From Planctomycetota bacterium (lineage in GTDB: Bacteria; Planctomycetota; Phycisphaerae; SM23-33): a stretch of 56,924 bases of DNA. Position 1 is the first letter of the stretch. Each line of letters starts with the position of its first letter. A program made the position numbers and the translations under genes. This document shows, in pieces, positions 30,733-38,836 of this stretch. The DNA lies in assembly GCA_030635145.1 (NCBI GenBank), contig DAOVZK010000010.1:1-56924 (forward strand). The letters run 5' to 3'. The notes below the pieces were generated by a model. It did not search any database, was not told the origin of the DNA, and saw only the letters and a program-made list of their open reading frames with translations.

Positions 30733-31782
30733 TTACCCCCGCTGCATTGTTTGCAGCGTTTCGATCGCGCCAGGTCGGCCGACAAGAATCAGCAGGTCGC
30801 CCAATTGCAGTTGATGCTCCGGGTCGGGATGATAACTCGTCTGCCCCGTTGAGTGCCGAATGGCAATGACATGCGCGCCGCATTTTTTCGGCAGCTCAAG
30901 ACCTTGCAACGTCTTACCGACCAGCGTGCTGCCGTCGGTTATCAACAACTGATCCATCTCCACGCCGACACCATCATGGGCCATCTCTACCAAATCGACC
31001 ATTGCTGGGCGCAACAACACATCCGACATTCGATTGGCACCGAGTACCTGCGGGCAAATTACGCGGTCTGCCCCGGCGCGTTTGAGTTTCGACAAACTCG
31101 ATTCATCCTGGGCACGCGTGATGACCAGCACTTTGGGGTTGTCCTGCTTAACCGACAGCGTCACGAAGAGGTTCGCCGCATCGCTGGAAAGTGTGGCGTA
31201 CAAAACCGTTGCCCGCGACACCCCGGCGGCCTCAAGCGTTTCATCTTCCTGCGCGTCGCCCTGCACGCACAAAAGCCCGGCTCGCTCGGCCATTGCAATT
31301 CGCTCCGAATCCTTATCGATAACCACAATATCACGGCCGGTGTCGCTGATGTTCTGAACAATCTGGCTGCCCATACGCCCGAACCCGCAAATAATAACGT
31401 GGCCGCTTAGACTTGCTATCTGCTTTTCCAATTGCCGTCTCCTTATAACTCCGCGAACCTGACCTTCAACTACAAAGGCAGCTATTTGTGAGCCCAAAAT
31501 CGTCATCAATGTCAACCCGCCGACAATCGTGAAAATTGTCCACCACCGCCCGGCGTCGCTTAAGCTGCCACCAACTTCCCGCAGCCCAACTGTGGAAATC
31601 GTGATGATTGTCATATAAAGCGAGTCTAACCATGTGTAATCGGATTGGAAAAACATGTAACCCGCACACGAAATGCATATGAAAGTAACAAGGCAGAGAA
31701 GTGGGAAACCGATTCTGAAAAACCACATACTTTCCCTGATGCCTTTGTAATACTGCACGACTGTAGATTCAGCGTTTGACAT
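30733..31782 (-). CDS. potassium channel with RCK (TrkA-N/TrkA-C) regulatory domain
   Basis: A 349-residue MthK/Kch-type channel subunit. Two transmembrane helices (about residues 20-46 and 83-107) enclose a pore loop with the filter TISTVGLREVG, a bacterial variant of TVGYG. The cytoplasmic RCK domain starts with VIICGFGRMGSQIVQNI, a Rossmann nucleotide-binding motif, and contains VVIDKDSERIAMAERAG and CVQGDAQEDETLEAAGVSRA. A TrkA-C domain follows from about residue 265. It probably gates potassium flux in response to nucleotides or divalent ions. No Trk/Ktr partner is adjacent. Confidence 0.92.
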   Translation of the reverse strand: MSNAESTVVQYYKGIRESMWFFRIGFPLLCLVTFICISCAGYMFFQSDYTWLDSLYMTIITISTVGLREVGGSLSDAGRWWTIFTIVGGLTLMTILGSQIAAFVVEGQVRGVIRRRQLEKQIASLSGHVIICGFGRMGSQIVQNISDTGRDIVVIDKDSERIAMAERAGLLCVQGDAQEDETLEAAGVSRATVLYATLSSDAANLFVTLSVKQDNPKVLVITRAQDESSLSKLKRAGADRVICPQVLGANRMSDVLLRPAMVDLVEMAHDGVGVEMDQLLITDGSTLVGKTLQGLELPKKCGAHVIAIRHSTGQTSYHPDPEHQLQLGDLLILVGRPGAIETLQTMQRG

Positions 31783-32005
31783 GTTACAATATTATTACCA
31801 CAAACCCGCTGGAAGATAAAACACAAATGATTCGCGAGACGTTTCTTTATGCATCTTCTTTCTTCTATACTATATATATTTAAAAATAGTACGTAGTATT
31901 AAATAGGTGCTGTTGATTCTGTGAGTTGTCAATCCCATCAAACGATAACTCATGGTATTTGAAGAAATTATCGACAAACCAAACCCCATTTCAACGGTTA
32001 ATAAC

Positions 32006-32072
32006 TTGTTGGTAATTCTCAACCCCCCTGTAGGTAATTCCGCAGATGCCTGTGGGGTGCAAATCCCGACCG
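32006..32072. repeat. three degenerate 22-bp tandem units in an AT-rich spacer
   Basis: TGTTGGTAATTCT (32006), TGTAGGTAATTCC (32028) and TGTGGGGTGCAAATCCC (32050) begin successive units of 22 bp. A fourth TGTTGGTAATT lies at 32157. The 31783-32426 interval has no convincing gene; besides these units it holds the repeat element at 32219-32374 and a lone TTATCCACA. Confidence 0.45.
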
Positions 32073-32218
32073 GCCGCAGGGTGTTGTAAACGCATTTTAG
32101 CCCCGAAAAACTCAACACACAAACTAAAGGTTATCCACACGTTTTGCGCGAGATGCTGTTGGTAATTTTTGTAACCGTTCACACTTTTTATCTCGTAAAT
32201 CCAATTAAAAACCTTTTT

Positions 32219-32374
32219 TTTTGACAGGATTACAGGATTAGCTACGAATTATTAAAAAGAAAACAAAAGCGATTAACTGCAAACACCATCGCAACGAATA
32301 CAAATTCCTATGTAAATTAATCCTGATTAACAGGATTTTTTTAACCTATATCCTATCCTGTTATCCTGTCTAAA
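32219..32374 (-). repeat. GACAGGATTACAGGAT element, copy 2 (inverted)
   Basis: Read on the minus strand this aligns with 590-757: both have the inverted ends, the palindrome TCCTGTTAATCAGGA, ATTAATTTACATA and a shared TTTTGTT-rich interior. It lies about 50 bp past the stop of the membrane protein gene at 32427. Confidence 0.8.
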
Positions 32375-32426
32375 TTTTTGCGTGAATGGCTACTAATTTT
32401 TGCAATTTCGCGCGGCGGCAAAAAGC

Positions 32427-33194
32427 TCACGAACTTTGCGAGCTAGATGATTTTTTCGCGGCGGCCTGCTTTTCGCGGTTGGTGTTTACGAACTGTACGA
32501 TCAATCCGATAATCGTAAACGACAGCACGATAACGAACAGCCAGCTAGGGTTCTTGAGGATGTTAACTGAAATTATTTCGTGCAGTGTAGGGTGCTTAAA
32601 CAGCAGGCACAACGATCCAGCCGTCAGCATTACCCCGCCCTGAGCGGCGGTCAGTATCACCACGCACTGCCGGAAGATTACAAACGTCAAAATGGCAATT
32701 AAGATCGCACCGGCGATGGCAGCGACCCACGCAAACGGAACCAGATCACCGCGGTGCAGCTGTGTCACGATCTGATAAAACGCAGAATATCCCAACGCCG
32801 CCCCTGCCCCAGCTCCGAAAACCGCGATAAAAATGCTAATCAGTGGCCAGGACAAAACCCCAAGCACACCCGCCCCAATCAACATACCAATCCACCACTG
32901 ATCCTGCATTCCCAGCTGAATCATAATCATGGCCCCGGCGACACCACCGATGGTGGCGGCGTTTAGTGCCACGAGCATTTTAAAGACTTTCCATCCCCGC
33001 AGCAGATACACCAGCCCGATAATTCCCAGCCCCAGCCCGTACAGGAAATTCATGTTGGTCAGCACGTTGAGGCAGTCGGCAAGCGGCGGAATTTCCGGAA
33101 GCTTCCCCGCCGTCAGCGTTTGGAGCAGCTCCGTTAACCGCGCGACAACATCCTGCGCGAAGGGTGGAGGTGAGATGGGAATTTTTTGCGACAT
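32427..33194 (-). CDS. multi-pass membrane protein (DUF4203/TMEM198-like)
   Basis: A 255-residue protein with about seven transmembrane helices from residue 48 to 236, rich in small residues (GGVAGAMIMIQLG, FGAGAGAALGYSAF). It resembles the DUF4203 type by helix number and glycine pattern, which is tentative. The N-terminal 45 residues are soluble and the C-terminus is a Ser/Lys-rich tail. Function unknown. It could be read with the upstream rhomboid gene on the same strand, 165 bp away. Confidence 0.7.
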   Translation of the reverse strand: MSQKIPISPPPFAQDVVARLTELLQTLTAGKLPEIPPLADCLNVLTNMNFLYGLGLGIIGLVYLLRGWKVFKMLVALNAATIGGVAGAMIMIQLGMQDQWWIGMLIGAGVLGVLSWPLISIFIAVFGAGAGAALGYSAFYQIVTQLHRGDLVPFAWVAAIAGAILIAILTFVIFRQCVVILTAAQGGVMLTAGSLCLLFKHPTLHEIISVNILKNPSWLFVIVLSFTIIGLIVQFVNTNREKQAAAKKSSSSQSS

Positions 33195-33359
33195 TTTTCG
33201 TCCAAATCCTAAATACGAAAAGCTAAACCCTAAACAAATTCGAAGTTTTAAAATCCTAAAAAGACCCTATGTGTAGTCTGTAGTCGTTCCAAATTTTAGA
33301 GCTTTAAATTTCGTGCTTGTTGAGAGTTTCGAAATTCTTATTTCGAGTTTCAAAAGCTG

Positions 33360-34541
33360 TTACTTGAATTTGTCAAGTTGTCGGTTGGCAGCTGCCAGTT
33401 CGGTGTTCACCAGCGCGATTTTCTTCTCGTCGTGGAGATGCATCGTCGCTAGTTCCAGCACGGCGGCGGCCTTTTGGTATTGCTTTAAGTATCGGCCATA
33501 TAGCAGCCCGAGCAACAGATAGATATCCCCGATTTCGTCGTATTTGGGGTTGTGCTCGACGAATCGTTCGTAGGCACGGGCGGCGGATTTGTACTGGTTG
33601 TCGGCCATCATTTGATTGGCGATATCCAACTGCTGCGTCCGCGGTAAAACAGGATTTTCCACCATCGCTTCGAGCAGCCCGTACTGCTTCACACCTTGCT
33701 TGATGTCGTGGGCGGTGATGGCGCGGGCGATGTTGTCGCGAAGTTCCTGCTCGGGAGGTGATGTCACAGGTGCGTCGTCGGTTTTTTCCATATCGCCGAA
33801 AACCGTCGGGTGGCGGAACGGGTCGTAACCTGCGGCGACGAGTTTTTTGAATTTCCGGCGGCGGACATAGTCGCGCAAAAGATGTATCAGATCGTAGTCG
33901 TCGCGCGGTAGGGCCTGAATTCGCAAAACCAGAAACGACACGGCAATGCCGAACAGGTATCCCGAGGCGTGGGCGGCGTAGGCGATACCACCGGAGGCAG
34001 GCCCGGCAAAACCCTTGGCTGTCATGAAAATTTCGAACACGAACTGAATCAGGATGAAATACAAGCTCGAAACTTCCCACGGGATGAAAACGTAAAACAG
34101 CAGCACCAGCAGGGTGATAGTCGTACGCGGCAGCAGCACGAGATACGCACCAGCTACCGCAGCGATGGCACCGGAGGCACCGAGCACCGGGGCGCTTCCG
34201 CTGAGTACTAGGTATCCGATACCGGCCAGCAGCCCACCGGCCAGGTAAAACGCTAAATATCCGGCTTGGCCGAACTTATCATTAACAGCATTGCCGAAAA
34301 CCCACAGAAATACCATGTTTCCCAACAAGTGTGCAATGCTGGCGTGGAGAAACATACTGCTGAAAAATTGCACCATCATCGGCTGATCGGGCTGGAGCAT
34401 CCATTCGGCGATCCGTGCAGAGTGGGCGGGGCTGCTTGCGTTATAGCCCAGCACAAACAGCAAAATATTTACCGCGACGATCAGGTAGTTCATCCAGGGT
34501 GTGTGCTGGCGTTTGTAATCGGTATGAATGGGGATGATCAT
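33360..34541 (-). CDS. rhomboid-family intramembrane serine protease with C-terminal repeat domain
   Basis: A 393-residue protein. The N-terminal 210 residues form a six-helix rhomboid: SSMFLHASIAHLLGNMVFLWVFG holds the conserved His/Asn, GASGAIAAVAGAY the catalytic Ser, and AAHASGYLFG the catalytic His. The remaining residues are cytoplasmic and include two TPR-like helices near residues 310-380 (DNQYKSAARAYERFVEHNPK, IYLLLGLLYGRYLKQYQKAA). The TPR part may choose substrates or partners. Rhomboids cleave transmembrane segments of other proteins. Confidence 0.92.
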   Translation of the reverse strand: MIIPIHTDYKRQHTPWMNYLIVAVNILLFVLGYNASSPAHSARIAEWMLQPDQPMMVQFFSSMFLHASIAHLLGNMVFLWVFGNAVNDKFGQAGYLAFYLAGGLLAGIGYLVLSGSAPVLGASGAIAAVAGAYLVLLPRTTITLLVLLFYVFIPWEVSSLYFILIQFVFEIFMTAKGFAGPASGGIAYAAHASGYLFGIAVSFLVLRIQALPRDDYDLIHLLRDYVRRRKFKKLVAAGYDPFRHPTVFGDMEKTDDAPVTSPPEQELRDNIARAITAHDIKQGVKQYGLLEAMVENPVLPRTQQLDIANQMMADNQYKSAARAYERFVEHNPKYDEIGDIYLLLGLLYGRYLKQYQKAAAVLELATMHLHDEKKIALVNTELAAANRQLDKFK

Positions 34542-34604
34542 GTGTTTTGACGCTTGATATTAATGTTCGATTTCGGGGCCTGCGTGCCAATAACCATTTG
34601 TGTT

Positions 34605-35447
34605 CTAAAGGTTTATTAAAATCGCCCATACAATGCCGCCGACAACACAAATCCCCGCCGCGGCGATGATCCATTTGAGTTTTTGCGACTTTTCAACTGT
34701 GGGGCTTGCAGAATTTTCTGGCTCTCCAGCTGATTTCTCAACGGGGGCGATAACGACGGGAACCTCGACGGGAGGCTCATTGACCGTTCGTGTTTCGATC
34801 GCTTGTGAGTTGGGGGTAAGCTGTTGATTGTCCATGGTTTTTGGGGATTCAATATTTTGTTCACCCACAACCTCTTGCGACGTCGTCTCTTGCGGCTCGC
34901 TATCGAGTTTATCAACAGGTTTCGCTGCGGGTTGTGGTATGTGGATTTCGCGTTTTTTTACGGGCTTCGCAGCTGTGGAAATCGGCTTAGCGGCAGCGGT
35001 TTCCGCCTCTGTTTGGGCTGTTGTTTCAACCACAGAATCGGCTGTGGGTTTCGGAGTTGGTTGATACGAATCGTCGCCGGCGGCCGTATCTTCTGTGGTT
35101 TCCGTAACTTGCAAATCTGCTTTTAGCGCGGCGATCCGGGGTTGTTGCTGCTGTGCCGGCGTCATTTCCGGGCGTTTGGCAATTTCGGGGTTAGACGTCT
35201 CAAAAATCTCGGCCGGCTGGGCTTTGGGGGGTGTTTCGATGACCTCCACTTTTCGCCGAACTCGCACATATCGCATTGGCTTGCTGCGTTTTTGCGGTTT
35301 TGTCGTTGCAGCTGCGATTGCACCTTCGGCGCTTTGGGCAGACCCCACGAAAATCGCGCCGCAGAAGCGGCACTTTAATTTCGCGTCCCAAAGTTCCTGC
35401 TGTATCCGCAGTGCCCGCTCGCAATTTTGACAAACCACTAAGTTCAC
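34605..35447 (-). CDS. zinc-ribbon protein with long disordered linker and C-terminal membrane anchor
   Basis: A 280-residue protein. The N-terminal zinc ribbon (VVCQNCERALRIQQELWDAK, then CRFCGAIFVG) is followed by about 200 residues of low-complexity Pro/Glu/Thr/Lys sequence and one C-terminal helix (KWIIAAAGICVVGGIVWAILI). The same plan, shorter, is at 286-564. A GTG start at 35447, immediately before the ribbon, is preferred over a TTG 75 bp upstream because the extra residues do not look protein-like; its Shine-Dalgarno is weak. Role unknown, possibly a membrane-tethered adaptor. Confidence 0.65.
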   Translation of the reverse strand: MNLVVCQNCERALRIQQELWDAKLKCRFCGAIFVGSAQSAEGAIAAATTKPQKRSKPMRYVRVRRKVEVIETPPKAQPAEIFETSNPEIAKRPEMTPAQQQQPRIAALKADLQVTETTEDTAAGDDSYQPTPKPTADSVVETTAQTEAETAAAKPISTAAKPVKKREIHIPQPAAKPVDKLDSEPQETTSQEVVGEQNIESPKTMDNQQLTPNSQAIETRTVNEPPVEVPVVIAPVEKSAGEPENSASPTVEKSQKLKWIIAAAGICVVGGIVWAILINL

Positions 35448-35590
35448 AATTTCAACCCGACTCCATTGAGTGTGCACACGTTGATACCAATGCCGATCCG
35501 CCCGCGCGGAGGCATCACGCAATTAAGATGCAAAGCATACCAAGAACTCGCCCGGGATAAAAATAAAAAAGCAGGAATTGGCGAGGGTGC

Positions 35591-36628
35591 TTATTGTTTC
35601 TTTTTCGCCAGGTCGATTGCGAGGTTGATTGCGGCGATCATGGAGGCGGGGTTTGCTTTTAGTTGTCCGGCGATGTCGAAGGCGGTTCCGTGGTCGGGGC
35701 TTGTGCGAATAATCGGTAATCCGAGCGTGACGTTGACGGCGTCTTCCCACCCGAGGATCTTGATCGGGATCAGCCCTTGGTCGTGATACATCGCAATGAC
35801 GATATCGAACTCCCCGTCTAATGCTCGGTTGTAGATGGTGTCAGCTGGGAACGGGCCTGTCGCGTCGATGCCGTTTTCGGCTGCCATCAGAATCGCCGGC
35901 GCGATAATCCGCGCCTCCTCGTCGCCGATATTACCGTTCTCGCCGGCGTGCGGGTTTAATCCGCAAACACCGATCCGCGGTTTTTCGATGCCGAACCATT
36001 CGCGGAGTGCCTTGTCGGTGAGCTCGATGGGATTGTACACGCACCCGATGGTGAACTTGTCGCGGATGTTGACGATCGAATCGTGAATCGTCGCCAGCGC
36101 GACGCGCAGTTTCGGGGCAACGAACATCATCGCCACATGCTGCGACTGACACTTCTTCGCCAGTAGTTCCGTATGCCCCGGATATTTTTTATGCCCCGCC
36201 AAGTGCCACGAAGTTTTGGAGATCGGGGCAGTGACTATTGCGTCGATTTGCCCCGCCAGGGCAGCGTTGATCGCATCTTGGCAAAACGCCATCGATGCCT
36301 TTCCGCCCCAAAACGATGGACCGCGCGGCATAGCTGATGGCAGGTCGAATTCGTCGTAGTCCAGCACCACAACATCGTGCGGATAGCGGTGAATATTTTC
36401 GCGATGGTCGCGATGCAGCGAGAGGGTAGCTTCGAGCTGGTCGGCGGTGTATTCGATCTGGTTGCTGAACCCGAAGATCACGAACCGCGCCCGCTGGCGC
36501 AGCTGCGATTGCGTAATCGCACGCACGATAATTTCCGCACCCACCCCGCACGGATCGCCCATCGTAATTCCGATTATCGGTCTGTTATTCACAACGTCAG
36601 TGCTCACGCTTGCTTCTTCCTGTTTCAT
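35591..36628 (-). CDS. pdxA: 4-hydroxythreonine-4-phosphate dehydrogenase
   Basis: A 345-residue PdxA for the DXP-dependent route to pyridoxal phosphate. Motifs: PIIGITMGDPCGVGAEIIVRA, then KTSWHLAGHKKYPGHTELLA with the metal-binding His, ICGLNPHAGENGNIGDEE-type loop (GVCGLNPHAGENG), and MYHDQGLIPIKILGWEDAVNVTLGLPIIRTSPDHGTAFD. The ATG at 36628 is used here; a GTG at 36607 has the better ribosome site (AGGAAG, about 8 nt) and would give a more typical N-terminus. Confidence 0.94.
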   Translation of the reverse strand: MKQEEASVSTDVVNNRPIIGITMGDPCGVGAEIIVRAITQSQLRQRARFVIFGFSNQIEYTADQLEATLSLHRDHRENIHRYPHDVVVLDYDEFDLPSAMPRGPSFWGGKASMAFCQDAINAALAGQIDAIVTAPISKTSWHLAGHKKYPGHTELLAKKCQSQHVAMMFVAPKLRVALATIHDSIVNIRDKFTIGCVYNPIELTDKALREWFGIEKPRIGVCGLNPHAGENGNIGDEEARIIAPAILMAAENGIDATGPFPADTIYNRALDGEFDIVIAMYHDQGLIPIKILGWEDAVNVTLGLPIIRTSPDHGTAFDIAGQLKANPASMIAAINLAIDLAKKKQ

Positions 36629-36650
36629 CAAAGTTATCAGTTGTCAGTAA

Positions 36651-36727
36651 GAGAAGAAAAGATTTTACCACAAAAGAAAAACTTTACTTTGTGTTCTACG
36701 TGTTCTTTCGCGGTAAATTTCTTTCTT
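36651..36727. repeat. CACCACAAAAGAAC-type element, short copy
   Basis: GAGAAGAAAAGATTTTACCAC...GTGTTCTTTCGCGGTAAATTTC has the same inverted ends as 12759-12867 with a shorter centre. It occupies the spacer between pdxA and ribE. Confidence 0.6.
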
Positions 36728-36762
36728 AAATCCGAATTCCACAATCCGAAATCCCAAATAAT

Positions 36763-37407
36763 CTACATAAAACCTTGCTGGCGGAGTTTGTCGAGCGTGA
36801 GGCTACCAGCTGCCCCGCCGGTGAGATTTTGGAGATAGCGCGAAACGTACTTCCCGAGAATGTCCACTTCGATATTGACCTTACTACCGATGGCGAGGCT
36901 CGGTAGCGTGGTGTCGCCAAGCGTTGTTGGTATCAGCGTGACGGAAAAATTTTCATTACCGACATCCACTAACGTGAGCGATACTCCGCTGATGGTAACA
37001 GAACCTTTCGGTACCATCTGGTCGACGATTTCGCGGGCGGCGCGAAATTCGATTGTCCATTCATTTTGTTTGCGAATGTTCGCAACGGTTGCGATACCGT
37101 CGACATGACCTTGAACGATATGCCCGTCAAATCGCCCGTCTGCCCGCATCGCGAGTTCCAGATTCACCTTCGATCCGGTTTTCAGATCGCCCAAAGTCGA
37201 GCGCGATAACGATTCGGCAACGGCGTCAAATGCTACGTCGGTGCCGTTGATTTCGGCGGCGGTGAGGCAAATTCCGTCGACGGCGACGCTGTCACCTGGT
37301 GAAAGATGCTCCGCAAGCGGGCCAAGATCGATAGTCAATCTTGCGCCGCCAGCGGTGCTGCGACAGCTGCGAACCGTTCCAATATGTCGAATAATGCCAG
37401 TAAACAC
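36763..37407 (-). CDS. ribE: riboflavin synthase, alpha subunit
   Basis: A 214-residue enzyme that dismutates two lumazine molecules into riboflavin. It shows the internal duplication of the family: MFTGIIRHIGTVRS at the start of the first barrel with DSVAVDGICLTA, and GHIVQGHVDGIATV at the start of the second with GSVTISGVSLTLVDV. The C-terminal trimerisation helix is present. Together with RibBA (9797-11026) this covers the first and last steps of riboflavin synthesis; the other genes are not in the window. Confidence 0.95.
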   Translation of the reverse strand: MFTGIIRHIGTVRSCRSTAGGARLTIDLGPLAEHLSPGDSVAVDGICLTAAEINGTDVAFDAVAESLSRSTLGDLKTGSKVNLELAMRADGRFDGHIVQGHVDGIATVANIRKQNEWTIEFRAAREIVDQMVPKGSVTISGVSLTLVDVGNENFSVTLIPTTLGDTTLPSLAIGSKVNIEVDILGKYVSRYLQNLTGGAAGSLTLDKLRQQGFM

Positions 37408-37691
37408 AGTGGTTTTCCACCTTTCGGGTGTTTGTACAGCTTATGTTGATCAACTTATGGTAACCTCTAAAAATTCGACTTTTTACTACACACCCCGCCT
37501 TAGAGTCCAATGTTTATTGGCTATCTCGGGAAGCGGTTTCTAAGATTGTCAAATAATTAGAGATACTCTTATACATCGGTAGCGATGCGGTACATAAATT
37601 ATGTGTTCGCATAAAACCTGCTTATAGAGCATCTCAAAAATACAAACTGGCAACTTTTCAGTGCTCTAGGTTTCATACACTGCAGTTTTTG

Positions 37692-37835
37692 TTATAATAC
37701 ATCGCTGGTTTTCTTACGAAACGATTTCGAGTGCGATGTATATAAAATTACGTTCCGCCTCGGTCTTGGGGTCGGCCTAACGGGCGCACCCAACCGGGTC
37801 AGGATTCTACCATTATCAGGAGTGTGGGAACAAAC
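37692..37835 (+). promoter_or_regulatory. promoter and structured leader of the MoxR operon
   Basis: A perfect TATAAT lies near 37693 with a weak -35 upstream, implying a leader of about 130 nt before the ATG at 37836. The leader has GC-rich pairing potential between 37760 and 37803 (GGGCGCACCC and ACCCAACCGGGT), and AGGAG (37818) plus GGGA (37826) near the start. The rest of the 37408-37691 spacer, upstream of divergent ribE, shows nothing recognisable. Confidence 0.4.
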
Positions 37836-38768
37836 ATGAATATCGAAAAAATCAAGCAATTAACGCAGCAGATCGAATCTGTTATACTTGGTAAGCCTCA
37901 GGCGGTGCGTCAGGTTATTATCGCGCTGCTGGGGCGTGGGCATGTGCTGCTGGAAGACGTTCCGGGTGTTGGTAAGACTATCCTGACGCGGGCGCTGGCA
38001 GCCAGCATCCACGGAACCTTCAGCCGTATCCAACTGACGCCCGACCTGCTGCCGAGCGATATTCTCGGTGTGAGCATCTACGATCCTAAGACCGGCGAGT
38101 TTACTTTCAAGCGCGGCCCGATCTTCGCAAACATCATCCTCGCCGACGAAATCAACCGCACAACACCGCGTACACAAAGTGCGTTGCTGGAGGCTATGAA
38201 CGAGGCGCAGGTCAGCACCGACGGGGCAACTTACACGCTGGGCCCGCAATTTATGGTTATCGCCACCCAGAACCCCTACGAGTTTGAAGGTACGTACTTC
38301 CTCCCTGAAAATCAGCTCGACCGCTTTATGCTGCGGATTCGTATTGGGCATCCCGACCGCGAAACCGAGCGAAATATTTTGCTCACCCAGCCGGCCCGCA
38401 CGCGATTAGGCTCGCTCCAGCCAGTAATGACCTCCCCCGAACTGATGGCCCTGCAGGAAAACGTGCTGCAGGTGCGGGCCGAAGACGCAATCGTAAATTA
38501 CATTCTCGATATCGTCGAAGCCACCCGCCGGTCGGATGAGTTGACGATCGGACTGTCACCACGCGGGTCATTGGCGTTGCTGCAGGCGGCGCGGGCGTCG
38601 GCGCTGATCGACGGGCGCGATTATGTGGTTCCCGACGACGTTAAGGATTTAGCCCCTGGTGTGTGTTCGCACAGACTGGTGGCGCGTGTGTTTGCCCATG
38701 ATGGAACCAGCAGTGCAGCTGAAAACATTTTCGACAAAATCCTCGAAACCATTCCCGTCCCTCAGTGA
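37836..38768 (+). CDS. MoxR-family AAA+ ATPase
   Basis: A 310-residue AAA+ chaperone-like ATPase. Walker A is VPGVGKTIL (about residue 48), Walker B is ILADEINRTTPRTQSALLEAM, sensor 1 is VIATQNPYEFEGTYFLPENQLDRFM, and the C-terminal lid contains GLSPRGSLALLQAARA. MoxR proteins act on VWA or DUF58 partners; here DUF58 and transglutaminase genes follow directly, the classic three-gene arrangement. An in-frame GTG 12 bp upstream is possible, but the ATG fits the ribosome site better. Confidence 0.93.
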   Translation: MNIEKIKQLTQQIESVILGKPQAVRQVIIALLGRGHVLLEDVPGVGKTILTRALAASIHGTFSRIQLTPDLLPSDILGVSIYDPKTGEFTFKRGPIFANIILADEINRTTPRTQSALLEAMNEAQVSTDGATYTLGPQFMVIATQNPYEFEGTYFLPENQLDRFMLRIRIGHPDRETERNILLTQPARTRLGSLQPVMTSPELMALQENVLQVRAEDAIVNYILDIVEATRRSDELTIGLSPRGSLALLQAARASALIDGRDYVVPDDVKDLAPGVCSHRLVARVFAHDGTSSAAENIFDKILETIPVPQ

Positions 38769-38836
38769 GACACGTAATCACTGATAGAATTTGTGGACAG
38801 GAAACAGCGTGTAAACGTGTATAGAGAAATATTCGC

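Noticed and set aside
32052-32078. GGGGTGCAAATCCCGACCGGC resembles the 5' arm of an FMN riboswitch
   Set aside because: The other conserved arms are missing and no riboflavin gene lies downstream on that strand; it overlaps degenerate tandem repeats.
32131-32139. TTATCCACA, a perfect DnaA-box sequence, in a gene-free AT-rich region
   Set aside because: Only one box is present and no dnaA, dnaN or gidA gene is near; an origin needs a cluster.
37760-37830. GGGTCAGG...CAGGAG looked like a small bacterial SRP RNA
   Set aside because: The obligatory GGAA-type tetraloop and symmetric loop sequence are absent.
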